Assembly (NCBI GenBank): GCA_911728455.2
Contig: OU452223.1
Coordinates: forward strand, 11,430,174-11,494,173
Length of the DNA stretch: 64,000 nt
From: Marthasterias glacialis
Lineage: Eukaryota > Echinodermata > Asteroidea > Forcipulatida > Asteriidae
Direction of reading: 5' to 3'
Shown here: positions 25,101 through 37,060 of the stretch, in pieces
How positions within the stretch are numbered: position 1 is the stretch's first letter
How the letters are laid out: each line of letters opens with the position of its first letter
Made by a program: the position numbers and the translations under genes
The notes under the pieces: generated by a model
Databases searched by the model: none
What the model saw: only the letters and a program-made list of their open reading frames with translations
What the model was told of the DNA's origin: nothing

Positions 25101-27930
25101 ATATTTTCGGGTGCAGGACTATCTAAGGCAGACACAGGTACAAGTTGTGTTTCTGTGGCATACATAGTTCCGGAGTTATGGTCAAACATAGAGCATAATT
25201 TTTCCTGAAACCATTTTTCGGCATAATATTCTTGTGCATGTTTGCTAGGAAGCCCCTGATTGCTTATTTGATGAGGGTAGTAGACCTACTCTTAAGCCCC
25301 TGGCGTCGCACACAAATAAGCCACAGTCACACAATTAACATGAGTCGGGAGCCCTTGAGTAGGGCTTTTCAAAAGTATTAAACTTGTGTAAATCCAAAAA
25401 TTTTGTGATGGTGATATATACGTGATATTTCTTTTTTGTTTCTCAGACAGCTTTGTGGTCAAAAATGCTGTTGAACACTCGTTTGAAAACATTCGGGGCA
25501 TGTTTGCTTGCTGGTCATTTTTGGAATAAAGGAACTTTTGCAAGGCCCCAAAAACTATATTTTCGGGTGCAGGACTATCTAAGGCAGACACAGGTACAAG
25601 TTGTGTTTCTGTGGCATACATAGTTCCGGAGTTATGGTCAAACATAGAACATGATTTTTCCTGAAACCATTTTTCGGCATAATATTTTTGTGCGTGTTTG
25701 TTAGTAAGTCTCTGATGGCTAATTTGATGAGGGTAGTAGACCTACTCTTAAGCCCCTGGCGTCGCTCACAAATAAGCCACAGTCACAAAATTAACATGAG
25801 TCGGGAGCCCTTGAGTAGGACTTTCTAACAGTATTAAACTTGTGTAAATCCAAAAATGTTGTTATGGTGATATATACGTTGATATTTCATTTTTGTTTCT
25901 CAGACAGCTTTGTGGTCAAAAATGCTGTTGAACACCCGTTTGAAAACATTCGGGGCATGTTTGCTTGGTGGTCCATGTTGGTATAAGGGAACTTTTGCAA
26001 GGCCCCAAAAGCTATATTTTCGGGTGCAGGACTATCTAAGGCAGACACAGGTACAAGTTGTGTTTCTGTGGCATACATAGTTCCGGAGTTATGGTCAAAC
26101 ATAGAGCATGATTTTTCCTGAAACCATTTTTCGGCATAATATTCTTGTGCATGTTTGCTAGGAAGCCCCTGATTGCTTATTTGATGAGGGTAGTAGACCT
26201 ACTCTTAAGCCCCTGGCGTCGCACGGAAATAAGCCACATTCACAAAATTAACATGAGTCGGGAGCCCTTGAGTATGGCTTTCAAACAGTATTAAACTTGT
26301 GTAAATCCAAATATTTTGTGATGGTGATATATACGTTGATATTTCATTTTTGTTTCTCAGACAGCTTTGTGGTCAAAAATGCTGTTGAACACCCGTTCGA
26401 GAACATTCGGGGCATGTTTGCTTGCTGGTCATTTTTGGTATAAAGGAACTTTTGCAAGGCTCAAAAAACTATATTTTCGGGAACAGGACTATCTAAGGCA
26501 GACACAGGTACAAGTTGTGTTTCTGTGGCATACATAGTTCCGGAGTTATGGTCAAACATAGAGCATAATTTTTCCTGAAACCATTTTTCGGCATAATATT
26601 CTTGTGCATGTTTGCTAGGAAGCCCCTGATTGCTTATTTGATGAGGGTAGTAGACCTACTCCTAAGCCTCTGGCGTCGCACACAAATAAGCCACAGTCAC
26701 AAAATTAACATGAGTCGGGAGCCCTTGAGTAGGGCTTTCCAACAGTAATAAACTTGTGTAAATCCAAATATTTTGTGATGGTGATATATACGTTGATATT
26801 TCATTTTTGTTTCTCAGACAGCTTTGTGGTCAAAAATGCTGTTGAACACTCGTTTGAAAACATTCGGGGCATGTTTGCTTGGTGGTCATTTTTGGTATAA
26901 AGGAACTTTTGCAAGGCCCCAAAAACTATATTTTCGGGAACAGGACTATCTAAGGCAGACACAGGTACAAGTTGTGTTTCTGTGGCATACATAGTTCCGG
27001 AGTTATGGTCAAACATAGAGCATGATTTTTCCTGAAACCATTTTTCGGCATAATATTCTTGTGCATGTTTGCTAGTAAGCCCCTGATTGCTTATTTGATG
27101 AGGGTAGTAGACCTACTCTTAAGCCCCTGGCGTCGCACACAAATAAGCCACAGTCACAAAATTAACATGAGTCGGGAGCCCTTGAGTAGGGCTTTCCAAC
27201 AGTAATAAACTTGTGTAAATCCAAATATTTTGTGATGGTGATATATACGTTGATATTTCATTTTTGTTTCTCAGACAGTTTTGTGGTCAAAAATGCTGTT
27301 GAACACCCGTTTGAGAACATTCGGGGCATGTTTGCTTGGTGGTCATTGTTGGTATAAGGGAACTTTTGCAAGGTCCCAAAAACTATATTTTCGGGTGCAG
27401 GACTATTTAAGACAGACACAGGTACAAGTTGTGTTTCTGTGGCATACATAGTTCCGGAGTTATGGGCAAACATAGAGCATGATTTTTCCTCAAACCATTT
27501 TTCGGCATAATATTCTTGTGCATGTTTGCTAGGAAGCCCCTGATTGCTTATTTGATGAGGGTAGTAGACCTACTCTTAAGCGTCGCACACAAATAAGCCA
27601 CAGTCACACAATTAACATCAGTCGGGAGCCCTTGAGTAGGGCTTTCCAAAAGTATTAAACTTGTGTAAATCCAAATATTTTGTGATGGTGATATATACGT
27701 TGATATTTCTTTTTTGTTTCTCAGACAGCTCTGTGGTCAAAAATGCTGTTGAACACTCGTTTGAAAACATTCGGGGCATGTTTGCTTGCTGGTCATTTTT
27801 GGAATAAAGGAACTTTTGCAAGGCCCCCAAAACTATATTTTCGGGTGCAGGACTATCTAAGGCAGACACAGGTACAAGTTGTGTTTCTGTGGCATACATT
27901 GTTCCGGAGTTATGGTCAAACATAGAGCAT
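22195..27930 (+). repeat. Region of 7- and 8-monomer offset duplications
   Basis: A two-monomer stretch near 22195-23090 reappears at an offset of 3,189 bp (near 25385-26280). Both carry the one-base loss in ATATATACGTGATATTTC and the variant GGTCCATGTTGGTATAAGG. A following stretch matches at 3,646 bp (23160-23830 with 26806-27476; shared variant TTATGGGCAAACATAG). A monomer lacking ten bases at CTTAAGCGTCGCACAC is found near 24387 and again near 27578, offset 3,191. The change in offset shows that the second copy has one monomer fewer: the near-identical pair at 23612 and 24069 is represented once. Confidence 0.75.
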
Positions 27931-28621
27931 GATTTTTCCTGAAACCATTTTTCGGCATAATATTCTTGTGCATGTTTGCTAGGAAGCCCCTGATTGCTTA
28001 TTTGATGAGGGTAGTAGACCTACTCTTAAGCCCCTGGCGTCGCACAGAAATAAGCCACATTCACAAAATTAACATGAGTCGGGAGCCCTTGAGTAGGGCT
28101 TTCGAACAGTATTAAACTTGTGTAAATCCATTGATTTTGTGATGGTGCTAAATACGTTGATATTTTGTTTTTGTTTCTCAGAGAGCTTTGTGGTCAAAAA
28201 TGCTGTTGAACACTCGTTTGAAAACATTCGGGGCATGTTTGCTTGCTGGTCATTTTTGGTATAAAGGAACTTTTGCAAGGCCCCAAAAACTATATTTTCG
28301 GGTGCAGGACTATCTAAGGCAGACACAGGTACAAGTTGTGTTTCTGTGGCATACATAGTTCCGGAGTTATGGTCAAACATAGAGCATGATTTTTCCTGAA
28401 ACCATTTTTCGGCATAATATTTTTGTGCGAGGTTGCTAGTAAGTCCCTGATGGCTAATTTGATGAGGGTAGTAGACCTACTCTTAAGCCTCTGGCGTCGC
28501 ACACAAATAAGCCACAGTCACAAAATTAACATGAGTCGGGAGCCCTTGAGTAGGGCTTTCCAACAGTAATAAACTTGTGTAAATCCATTGATTTTGTGAT
28601 GGTGATATATACGTTGATATT

Positions 28622-29078
28622 TCATTTTTGTTTCTCAGACAGCTTTGTGGTCAAAAATGCTGTTGAACACTCGTTTGAAAACATTCGGGTCATGTTTGCT
28701 TGCTGGTCATTTTTGGTATAAACGAACTTTTGCAAGGCCCCAAAAACTATATTTTCGGGTGCAGGACTATCTAAGGCAGACACAGGTACAAGTTGTGTTT
28801 CTGTGGCATACATAGTTCCGGAGTTATGTTCAAACATATAGCATGATTTTTCCTCAAACCATTTTTCGGCATAATTTTCTTGTGCATGTTTGCTAGGAAG
28901 CCCCTGATTGCTTATTTGATGAGGGTAGTAGACCTACTCTTAAGCCCCTGGCGTCGCACAAATATAAGCCACAGTCACAAAATTAACATGAGTCGAGAGC
29001 CCTTGAGTAGGGATTTCCAACAGTAATAAACTTGTGTAAATCCAAATATTTTGTGATGGTGATATATACGTTGATATT
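28622..29078 (+). repeat. Representative 457-bp monomer of array 1
   Basis: One ordinary copy chosen as a reference. It starts at the T-rich tract (TTCATTTTTGTTTCTCAG) and runs to the base before the same point in the next copy, exactly 457 bp. It contains the exon-sized block, the GTTCCGGAGTTATG segment, the CATGTTTGCTAGGAAGCCCCTGATTG form of the dimorphic segment, the AGTAG-AC-CTACT inverted repeat, the AGCCC/GGGCT hairpin and an AATAAA hexamer. The monomer phase is arbitrary because the array has no natural start in this window. Confidence 0.9.
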
Positions 29079-29464
29079 TCATTTTTGTTTCTCAGACAGC
29101 TTTGTGGTCAAAAATGCTTTTGAACACCCGTTTGAGAACATTCGGGGCATGTTTGCTTGGTGGTCATTGTTGGTATAAGGGAACTTTTGCAAGGCCCCAA
29201 AAACTATATTTTCGGGTGCAGGACTATCTAGGACAGACACAGGTACAAGTTGTGTTTCTGTGGCATACATAGTTCCGGAGTTATGGTCAAACATAGAGCA
29301 TGATTTTTTTCCTCAAACCATTTTTCGGCATAATATTCTTGTGCATGTTTGCTAGGAAGCCCCTGATTGCTTATTTGATGAGGGTAGTAGACCTACTCTT
29401 AAGCCCCTGGCGTCGCACACAAATAAGCCACAGTCACACAATTAACATGAGTCGGGAGCCCATG

Positions 29465-31748
29465 AGTAGGACTTTCCAACAGTATTAAACTTGTGTAAAT
29501 CCAAAAATGTTGTTATGGTGATATATACGTTGATATTTCATTTTTGTTTCTCAGACAGCTTTGTGGTCAAAAATGCTGTTGAACACCCGTTTGAAAATAT
29601 TCGGGGCATGTTTGCTTGGTGGTCATTGTTGGTATAAGGGAACTTTTGCAAGGCCCCAAAAACTATATTTTCGGGTGCAGGACTATCTAAGACAGACACA
29701 GGTACAAGTTGTGTTTCTGTGGCATACATAGTTCCGGAGTTAAGGTCAAACATAGAGCATGATTTTTCCTGAAACCATTTTTGGCATAATATTCTTGTGC
29801 ATGTTTGCTAGGAAGCCCCTGATTGCTTATTTGATGAGGGTAGTAGACCTACTCTTAATCTTCTGACGTCGCACACAAATAAGCCACAGTCACAAAATTA
29901 ACATGAGTCGGGAGCCCTTGAGTAGGGCTTTCCAACAGTATTAAACTTGTGTAAATCCAAAAATATTGTGATGGTGATATATACGTTGATATTTCATTTT
30001 TGTTTCTCAGTAAGCTTTGTGGTCAAAAATGCTGTTGAACACTCGTTTGAAAACATTCGGGGCATGTTTGCTTGCTGGTCATTTTTGGTATAAAGGAACT
30101 TTTGCAAGGCCCCAAAAACTATATTTTCGGGTGCAGGACTATCTCAGGCAGACACAGGTACAAGTTGTGTTTCTGTGGCATACATAGTTCCAGAGGTATG
30201 GGCAAACATAGAGCATGATTTTTCCCTAAACCATTTTTCGGCATAATATTTTTGTGCGAGGTTGCTAGTAAGTCCCTGATGGCTAATTTGATGAGGGTAG
30301 TAGACCTACTCTTAAGCCCCTGGCGTCGCACACAAATAAGCCACAGTCAAAAAATTAACATGAGTCGGGAGCCCATGAGTAGGGCTTTCCAACAGTAATA
30401 AACTTGTGTAAATCCAAATATTTTGTGATGGTGATATATACGTTGATATTTCATTTTTGTTTCTCAGACAGCTTTGTGGTCAAAAATGCTGTTAAACACC
30501 CGTTTGAAAACATTCCGGGCATGTTTGCTTGGTGGTCATTTTTGGTATAAGGAAACTTTTGCAAGGCCCCAAAAACTATATTTTCGGGTGCAGGACTATG
30601 TAAGGCAGACACAGGTACAAGTTGTGTTTCTGTGGCATACATAGTTCACGAGTTATGGTCAAACATAGAGCATGATTTTTCCTCAAACCATTTTTCGGCA
30701 TAATATTCTTGTGCATGTTTGCTAGGAAGCCCCTGATTGCTTATTTGATGAGGGTAGTAGACCTACTCTTAAGCCCCTGGCGTCGCACACAAAAAAGCCA
30801 CAGTCACAAAATTAGCATGAGTCGGGAGCCCATTTGTAGGGCTTTCCAACAGTATTAAACTTGTGTAAATCCAAAAATTTTGTGATGGTGATATATACGT
30901 TGATATTTCATTTTTGTTTCTCAGAGAGCTTTGTGGTCAAAAATGCTGTTGAACACTCGTTTGAAAACATTCGGGGCATGTTTGCTTGGTGGTCTTTTTT
31001 GGTATAAAGGAACTTTTGCAAGGCCCCAAAAACTACATTTTCGGGTGCAGGACTATCTAAGGCAGACACAGGTACAAGTTGTGTTTCTGTGGCATACATA
31101 GTTCCGGAGTTATGGTCAAACATAGAGTATGATTTTTCCTGAAACCATTTTTCGGCATAATATTCTTGTGCATGTTTGCTAGGAAGCCCCTGATTGCTTA
31201 TTTGATGAGGGTAGTAGACCTACTCTTAAGCCCCTGGCGTCGCACACAAATAAGCCACAGTCACAAAATTAGCATGAGTCGGGAGCCCTTGAATAGGGCT
31301 TTCCAACAGTAATAAATTTGTGTAAATCCAAAAAAATTGTGATGGTGATATATACGTTGATATTTCATTTTTGTTTCTCAGAGAGCTTTGTGGTCAAAAA
31401 TGCTGTTGAACACTCGTTTGAAAACATTCGGGGCATGTTTGCTTGCTGGTCATTTTTGGAATAAAGGAACTTTTGCAAGGCCCCAAAAACTATATTTTCG
31501 GGTGCAGGACTATCTAAGGCAGACACAGGTACAAGTTGTGTTTCTGTGGCATACATAGTTCCGGAGTTATGGTCAAACATAGAACATGATTTTTCCTTAA
31601 ACCATTTTTCGGCATAATATTCTTGTGCATGTTTGCTAGGAAGCCCCTGATTGCTTATTTGATGAGGGTAGTAGACCTACTCTTAAGCCCCTGGCGTCGC
31701 TCACAAATAAGCCACAGTCACAAAATTAACATGAGTCGGGAGCCCTTG
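29465..31748 (+). repeat. 5-monomer higher-order repeat, copy 1 (2,284 bp)
   Basis: The block recurs 2,284 bp to the right. Shared rare variants include a one-base loss in CCATTTTTGGCATAATATT (29775 and 32059), CTTAATCTTCTGACGTCGC, TTTCTCAGTAAGCTTTG, CCAGAGGTATGGGCAAAC and GTTCACGAGTTATGG. Such private variants together exclude independent origin. The left limit is the switch from CCATGAGTAGGAC to CCTTGAGTAGGAC. Confidence 0.85.
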
Positions 31749-33250
31749 AGTAGGACTTTCCAACAGTATTAAACTTGTGTAAATCCAAAAATGTTGTTAT
31801 GGTGATATATACGTTGATATTTCATTTTTGTTTCTCAGACAGCTTTGTGGTCAAAAATGCTGTTGAACACCCGTTTGAAAATATTCGGGGCATGTTTGCT
31901 TGGTGGTCATTGTTGGTATAAGGGAACTTTTGCAAGGCCCCAAAAACTATATTTTCGGGTGCAGGACTATCTAAGACAGACACAGGTACAAGTTGTGTTT
32001 CTGTGGCATACATAGTTCCGGAGTTAAGGTCAAACATAGAGCATGATTTTTCCTGAAACCATTTTTGGCATAATATTCTTGTGCATGTTTGCTAGGAAGC
32101 CCCTGATTGCTTATTTGATGAGGGTAGTAGACCTACTCTTAATCTTCTGACGTCGCACACAAATAAGCCACAGTCACAAAATTAACATGAGTCGGGAGCC
32201 CTTGAGTAGGGCTTTCCAACAGTATTAAACTTGTGTAAATCCAAAAATATTGTGATGGTGATATATACGTTGATATTTCATTTTTGTTTCTCAGTAAGCT
32301 TTGTGGTCAAAAATGCTGTTGAACACTCGTTTGAAAACATTCGGGGCATGTTTGCTTGCTGGTCATTTTTGGTATAAAGGAACTTTTGCAAGGCCCCAAA
32401 AACTATATTTTCGGGTGCAGGACTATCTCAGGCAGACACAGGTACAAGTTGTGTTTCTGTGGCATACATAGTTCCAGAGGTATGGGCAAACATAGAGCAT
32501 GATTTTTCCCTAAACCATTTTTCGGCATAATATTTTTGTGCGAGGTTGCTAGTAAGTCCCTGATGGCTAATTTGATGAGGGTAGTAGACCTACTCTTAAG
32601 CCCCTGGCGTCGCACACAAATAAGCCACAGTCAAAAAATTAACATGAGTCGGGAGCCCATGAGTAGGGCTTTCCAACAGTAATAAACTTGTGTAAATCCA
32701 AATATTTTGTGATGGTGATATATACGTTGATATTTCATTTTTGTTTCTCAGACAGCTTTGTGGTCAAAAATGCTGTTAAACACCCGTTTGAAAACATTCC
32801 GGGCATGTTTGCTTGGTGGTCATTTTTGGTATAAGGAAACTTTTGCAAGGCCCCAAAAACTATATTTTCGGGTGCAGGACTATGTAAGGCAGACACAGGT
32901 ACAAGTTGTGTTTCTGTGGCATACATAGTTCACGAGTTATGGTCAAACATAGAGCATGATTTTTCCTGAAACCATTTTTCGGCATAATATTCTTGTGCAT
33001 GTTTGCTAGGAAGCCCCTGATTGCTTATTTGATGAGGGTAGTAGACCTACTCTTAAGCCCCTGGCGTCGCACACAAAAAAGCCACAGTCACAAAATTAGC
33101 ATGAGTCGGGAGCCCATTTGTAGGGCTTTCCAACAGTATTAAACTTGTGTAAATCCAAAAATTTTGTGATGGTGATATATACGTTGATATTTCATTTTTG
33201 TTTCTCAGAGAGCTTTGTGGTCAAAAATGCTGTTGAACACTCGTTTGAAA
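31749..33250 (+). repeat. 5-monomer higher-order repeat, copy 2 (partial, ~1.5 kb)
   Basis: This second copy of the 29465 block follows directly in tandem. It agrees until about 33250, where AAACTTTCGGGG replaces AAACATTCGGGG, so about 3.3 of the 5 monomers are present. Visible differences are few, for example CCTGAAACC for CCTCAAACC near 32965. Confidence 0.82.
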
Positions 33251-33478
33251 ACTTTCGGGGCATGTTTGCTTGGTGGTCTTTTTTGGTATAAAGGAACTTT
33301 TGCAAGGCCCCAAAAACTATATTTTCGGGTGCAGGACTATCTAAGGCAGACACAGGTACAAGTTGTGTTTCTGTGGCATACATTGTTCCGGAGTTATGGT
33401 CAAACATAGAGCATGATTTTTCCTGAAACCATTTTTCGGCATAATATTCTTGTGCATGTTTGCTAGGAAGCCCCTGGT

Positions 33479-36160
33479 TGCTTATTTGATGAGGGTAGTA
33501 GACCTACTCTTAAGCCCCTGGCGTTGCACACAAATAAGCCACAGTCACAAAATTAGCATGAATCCGGAGCCTTCGAATAGGGCTTTCCAACAGTATTAAA
33601 CTTGTGTAAAACCACAAAAAATGTGATGGTGATATATACGTTGATATTTCATTTTTGTTTCTCAGACAGCTTTGTGGTCAAAAATGCTGTTGAACACTCG
33701 TTTGAAAACATTCGGGGCATGTTTGCTTGCTGGTAATTTTTGGTATAAAGGAACTTTTGCAAGGCCCCCAAAACTATATTTTCGGGTGCAGGACTATCTA
33801 AGGCAGACACAGGTACAAGTTGTGTTTCTGTGGCATACATAGTTCCGGAGTTATGGTCAAACATAGAGCATGATTTTTCCTGAAACCATTTTTCGACATA
33901 ATATTCTTGTGCATGTTTGCTAGGAAGCCCCTGATTGCTTATTTGATGAGGGTAGTAGACCTACTCTTAAGCCCCTGGCGTCGCACACAAATAAGCCACA
34001 GTCACAAAATTAACATGAGTCGGGAGCCCGTGAGTAGGGCTTTCCAACAGTAATAAACTTGTGTAAATCCATTGATTTTTTGATGGTGATATATACGTTG
34101 ATATTTCATTTTTGTTTCTCAGACAGCTTTGTGGTCAAAAATGCTGTTGAACACTCGTTTGAAAACATTTGGGGCATGTTGCTTGCTGGTCATTTTTGGT
34201 ATAACGAAACTTTTGCAAGGCCCCCAAAACTATATTTTCGGGTGCAGGACTATCTAAGGCAGACACAGGTACAAGTTGTGTTTCTGTGGCATACATAGTT
34301 CCGGAGTTATGGTCAAACATAGAGCATGATTTTTCCTGAAACCATTTTTCGGCATAATATTCTTGTGCATGTTTGCTAGGAAGCCCCTGATTGCTTATTT
34401 GATGAGGGTAGTAGACCTACTCTTAAGCCCCTGGCGTCACAAACAAATAAGCCACAGTCACAAAATTAGCATCAGTCGGGAGCCCATGAATAGGGCTTTC
34501 CAACAGTATTAAACTTGTGTAAATCCAAAAAAATTGTGATGGTGATATATACGTTGATATTTCATTTTTGTTTCTCAGACAGCTTTGTGGTCAAAAATGC
34601 TGTTGAACACTCGTTTGAAAACATTTGGGGCATGTTTGCTTGCTGGTCACTTTTGGTATAAAGGAACTTTTGCAAGGCCCGAAAAACTATATTTTCGGGT
34701 GCAGGACTATCTAAGGCAGACAAAGGTACAAGTTGTGTTTCTGTGGCATACATAGTTCCGGAGTTATGGTCCAACATAGAGCATGATTTTTCCCTAAACC
34801 ATTTTTCGGCATAATATTTTTGTGCGAGGTTGCTAGTAAGTCCCTGATGGCTAATTTGATGAGGGTAGTAGACCTACTCTTAAGCCTCTGGCGTCGCACA
34901 CAAATAAGCCACAGTCACAAAATTAACATGAAACGGGAGCCCTTGAGTAGGGCTTTCCAACAGTAATAAACTTGTGTAAATCCATTGATTTTGTAATGGT
35001 GATTTATACGTTGATATTTCATTTTTGTTTCTCAGACAGCTTTGTGGTCAAAAATGCTGTTGAACACTCGTTTGAAAACATTTGGGGCATGTTTGCTTGC
35101 TGGTCATTTTTGGTTTAAAGGAACTAATGCAAGGCCCCCAAAACTATATTTTCGGGTGCAGGACTATCTAAGGCAGACACAGGTACAAGTTGTGTTTCTG
35201 TGGCATACATAGTTCCGGAGTTATGGTCAAACATAGAGCATGATTTTTCCTGAAACCATTTTTCGGCATAATATTCTTGTGCATGTTTGCTAGGAAGCCC
35301 CTGATTGCTTATTTGATGAGGGTAGTAGACCTACTCTTAAGCCCCTGGCGTTGCACACAAATAAGCCACAGTCACAAAATTAGCATGAATCCGGAGCCTT
35401 CGAATAGGGCTTTCCAACAGTATTAAACTTGTGTAAAACCACAAAAAATGTGATGGTGATATATACGTTGATATTTCATTTTTGTTTCTCAGACAGCTTT
35501 GTGGTCAAAAATGCTGTTGAACACTCGTTTGAAAACATTCGGGGCATGTTTGCTTGCTGGTCATTTTTGGTATAAAGGAACTTTTGCAAGGCCCCCAATA
35601 CTATATTTTCGGGTGCAGGACTATCTAAGGCAGACACAGGTACAAGTTGTGTTTCTGTGGCATACATAGTTCCGGAGTTATGGTCAAACATAGAGCATGA
35701 TTTTTCCTCAAACCATTTTTCGACATAATATTCTTGTGCATGTTTGCTAGGAAGCCCCTGATTGCTTATTTGATGAGGGTAGTAGACCTACTCTTAAGCC
35801 CCTGGCGTCGCACACAAATAAGCCACAGTCACAAAATTAACATGAGTCGGGAGCCCGTGAGTAGGGCTTTCCAACAGTAATAAACTTGTGTAAATCCATT
35901 GATTTTTTGATGGTGATATATACGTTGATATTTCATTTTTGTTTCTCAGACAGCTTTGTGGTCAAAAATGCTGTTGAACACTCGTTTGAAAACATTTGGG
36001 GCATGTTGCTTGCTGGTCATTTTTGGTATAACGAAACTTTTGCAAGGCCCCCAAAACTATATTTTCGGGTGCAGGACTATCTAAGGCAGACACAGGTACA
36101 AGTTGTGTTTCTGTGGCATACATAGTTCCGGAGTTATGGTCAAACATAGAGCATGATTTT
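33479..36160 (+). repeat. 4-monomer offset duplication (1,827 bp)
   Basis: About 860 bp from 33479 recurs at +1,827 bp (35306-36160). Shared variants are CTGGCGTTGCACAC, GAATCCGGAGCCTTCGAATAGG, ACCACAAAAAATGTG, TTTTCGACATAATATT and the one-base loss GGGGCATGTTGCTTG. The intervening monomers near 34,500 and 35,000 are different types, so only part of the four-monomer period was kept. Confidence 0.75.
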
Positions 36161-37060
36161 TCCCTAAACCATTTTTCGTCATAATATTCTTGTGCGTGGT
36201 TGTTAGTAAGTCCCTGATGGCTAATTGGATGAGGGTAGTAGACCTACTCTTAAGCCTCTGGCGTCGCACACAAATAGGCCACAGTCACAAAATTAACATG
36301 AGTCGGGAGCCCATGAGTAGGGCTTTCCAACAGTGATAAACTTGTGTAAATCCATTGATTTTGTGATGGTGATATGTACGTTGATATTTCATTTTTGTTT
36401 CTCAGAGAGCTTTGTGGTCAAAAATGTTGTTGAACACTCGTTTGAAAACATTTGGGGCATGTTTGCTTGCTGATCATTTTTGGTATAAACAAACTTTTGC
36501 AAGGCCTCCAAAACTATATTTTCGGGTGCAGGACTATCTAAGGCAGACACAGGTACAAGTTGTGTTTCTGTGGCATACATAGTTCCGGAGTTATGGTCAA
36601 ACATAGAGCATGATTTTTCCCTAAACCATTTTTCGTCATAATATTCTTGTGCGTGGTTGTTAGTAAGTCCCTGATGGCTAATTGGATGAGGGTAGTAGAC
36701 CTACTCTTAAGCCTCTGGCGTCGCACACAAATAGGCCACAGTCACAAAATTAACATGAGTCGGGAGCCCATGAGTAGGGCTTTTCAACAGTTATAAACTT
36801 GTGTAAATCCATTGATTTTGTGATGGTGATATGTACGTTGATATTTCATTTTTGTTTCTCAGAGAGCTTTGTGGTCAAAAATGTTGTTGAACACTCGTTT
36901 GAAAACATTTGGGGCATGTTTGCTTGCTGATCATTTTTGGTATAAACAAACTTTTGCAAGGCCCCCAAAACTATATTTTCGGGTGCAGGACTATCTAAGG
37001 CAGACACAGGTACAAGTTGTGTTTCTGTGGCATACATAGTTCCGGAGTTATGGTCAAACA
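36160..37060 (+). repeat. Recently duplicated single monomer (457-bp step)
   Basis: Two adjacent monomers share an unusual set of variants: TTTTTCGTCATAATATTC, GCTAATTGGATGAGGG, AAATAGGCCACAG, GATATGTACGTTG, AAAATGTTGTTGAAC and TTGCTGATCATTTTTGG. They are nearly identical at an offset of 457 bp (36389 and 36846). This is the smallest visible duplication step in the array. Confidence 0.75.
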
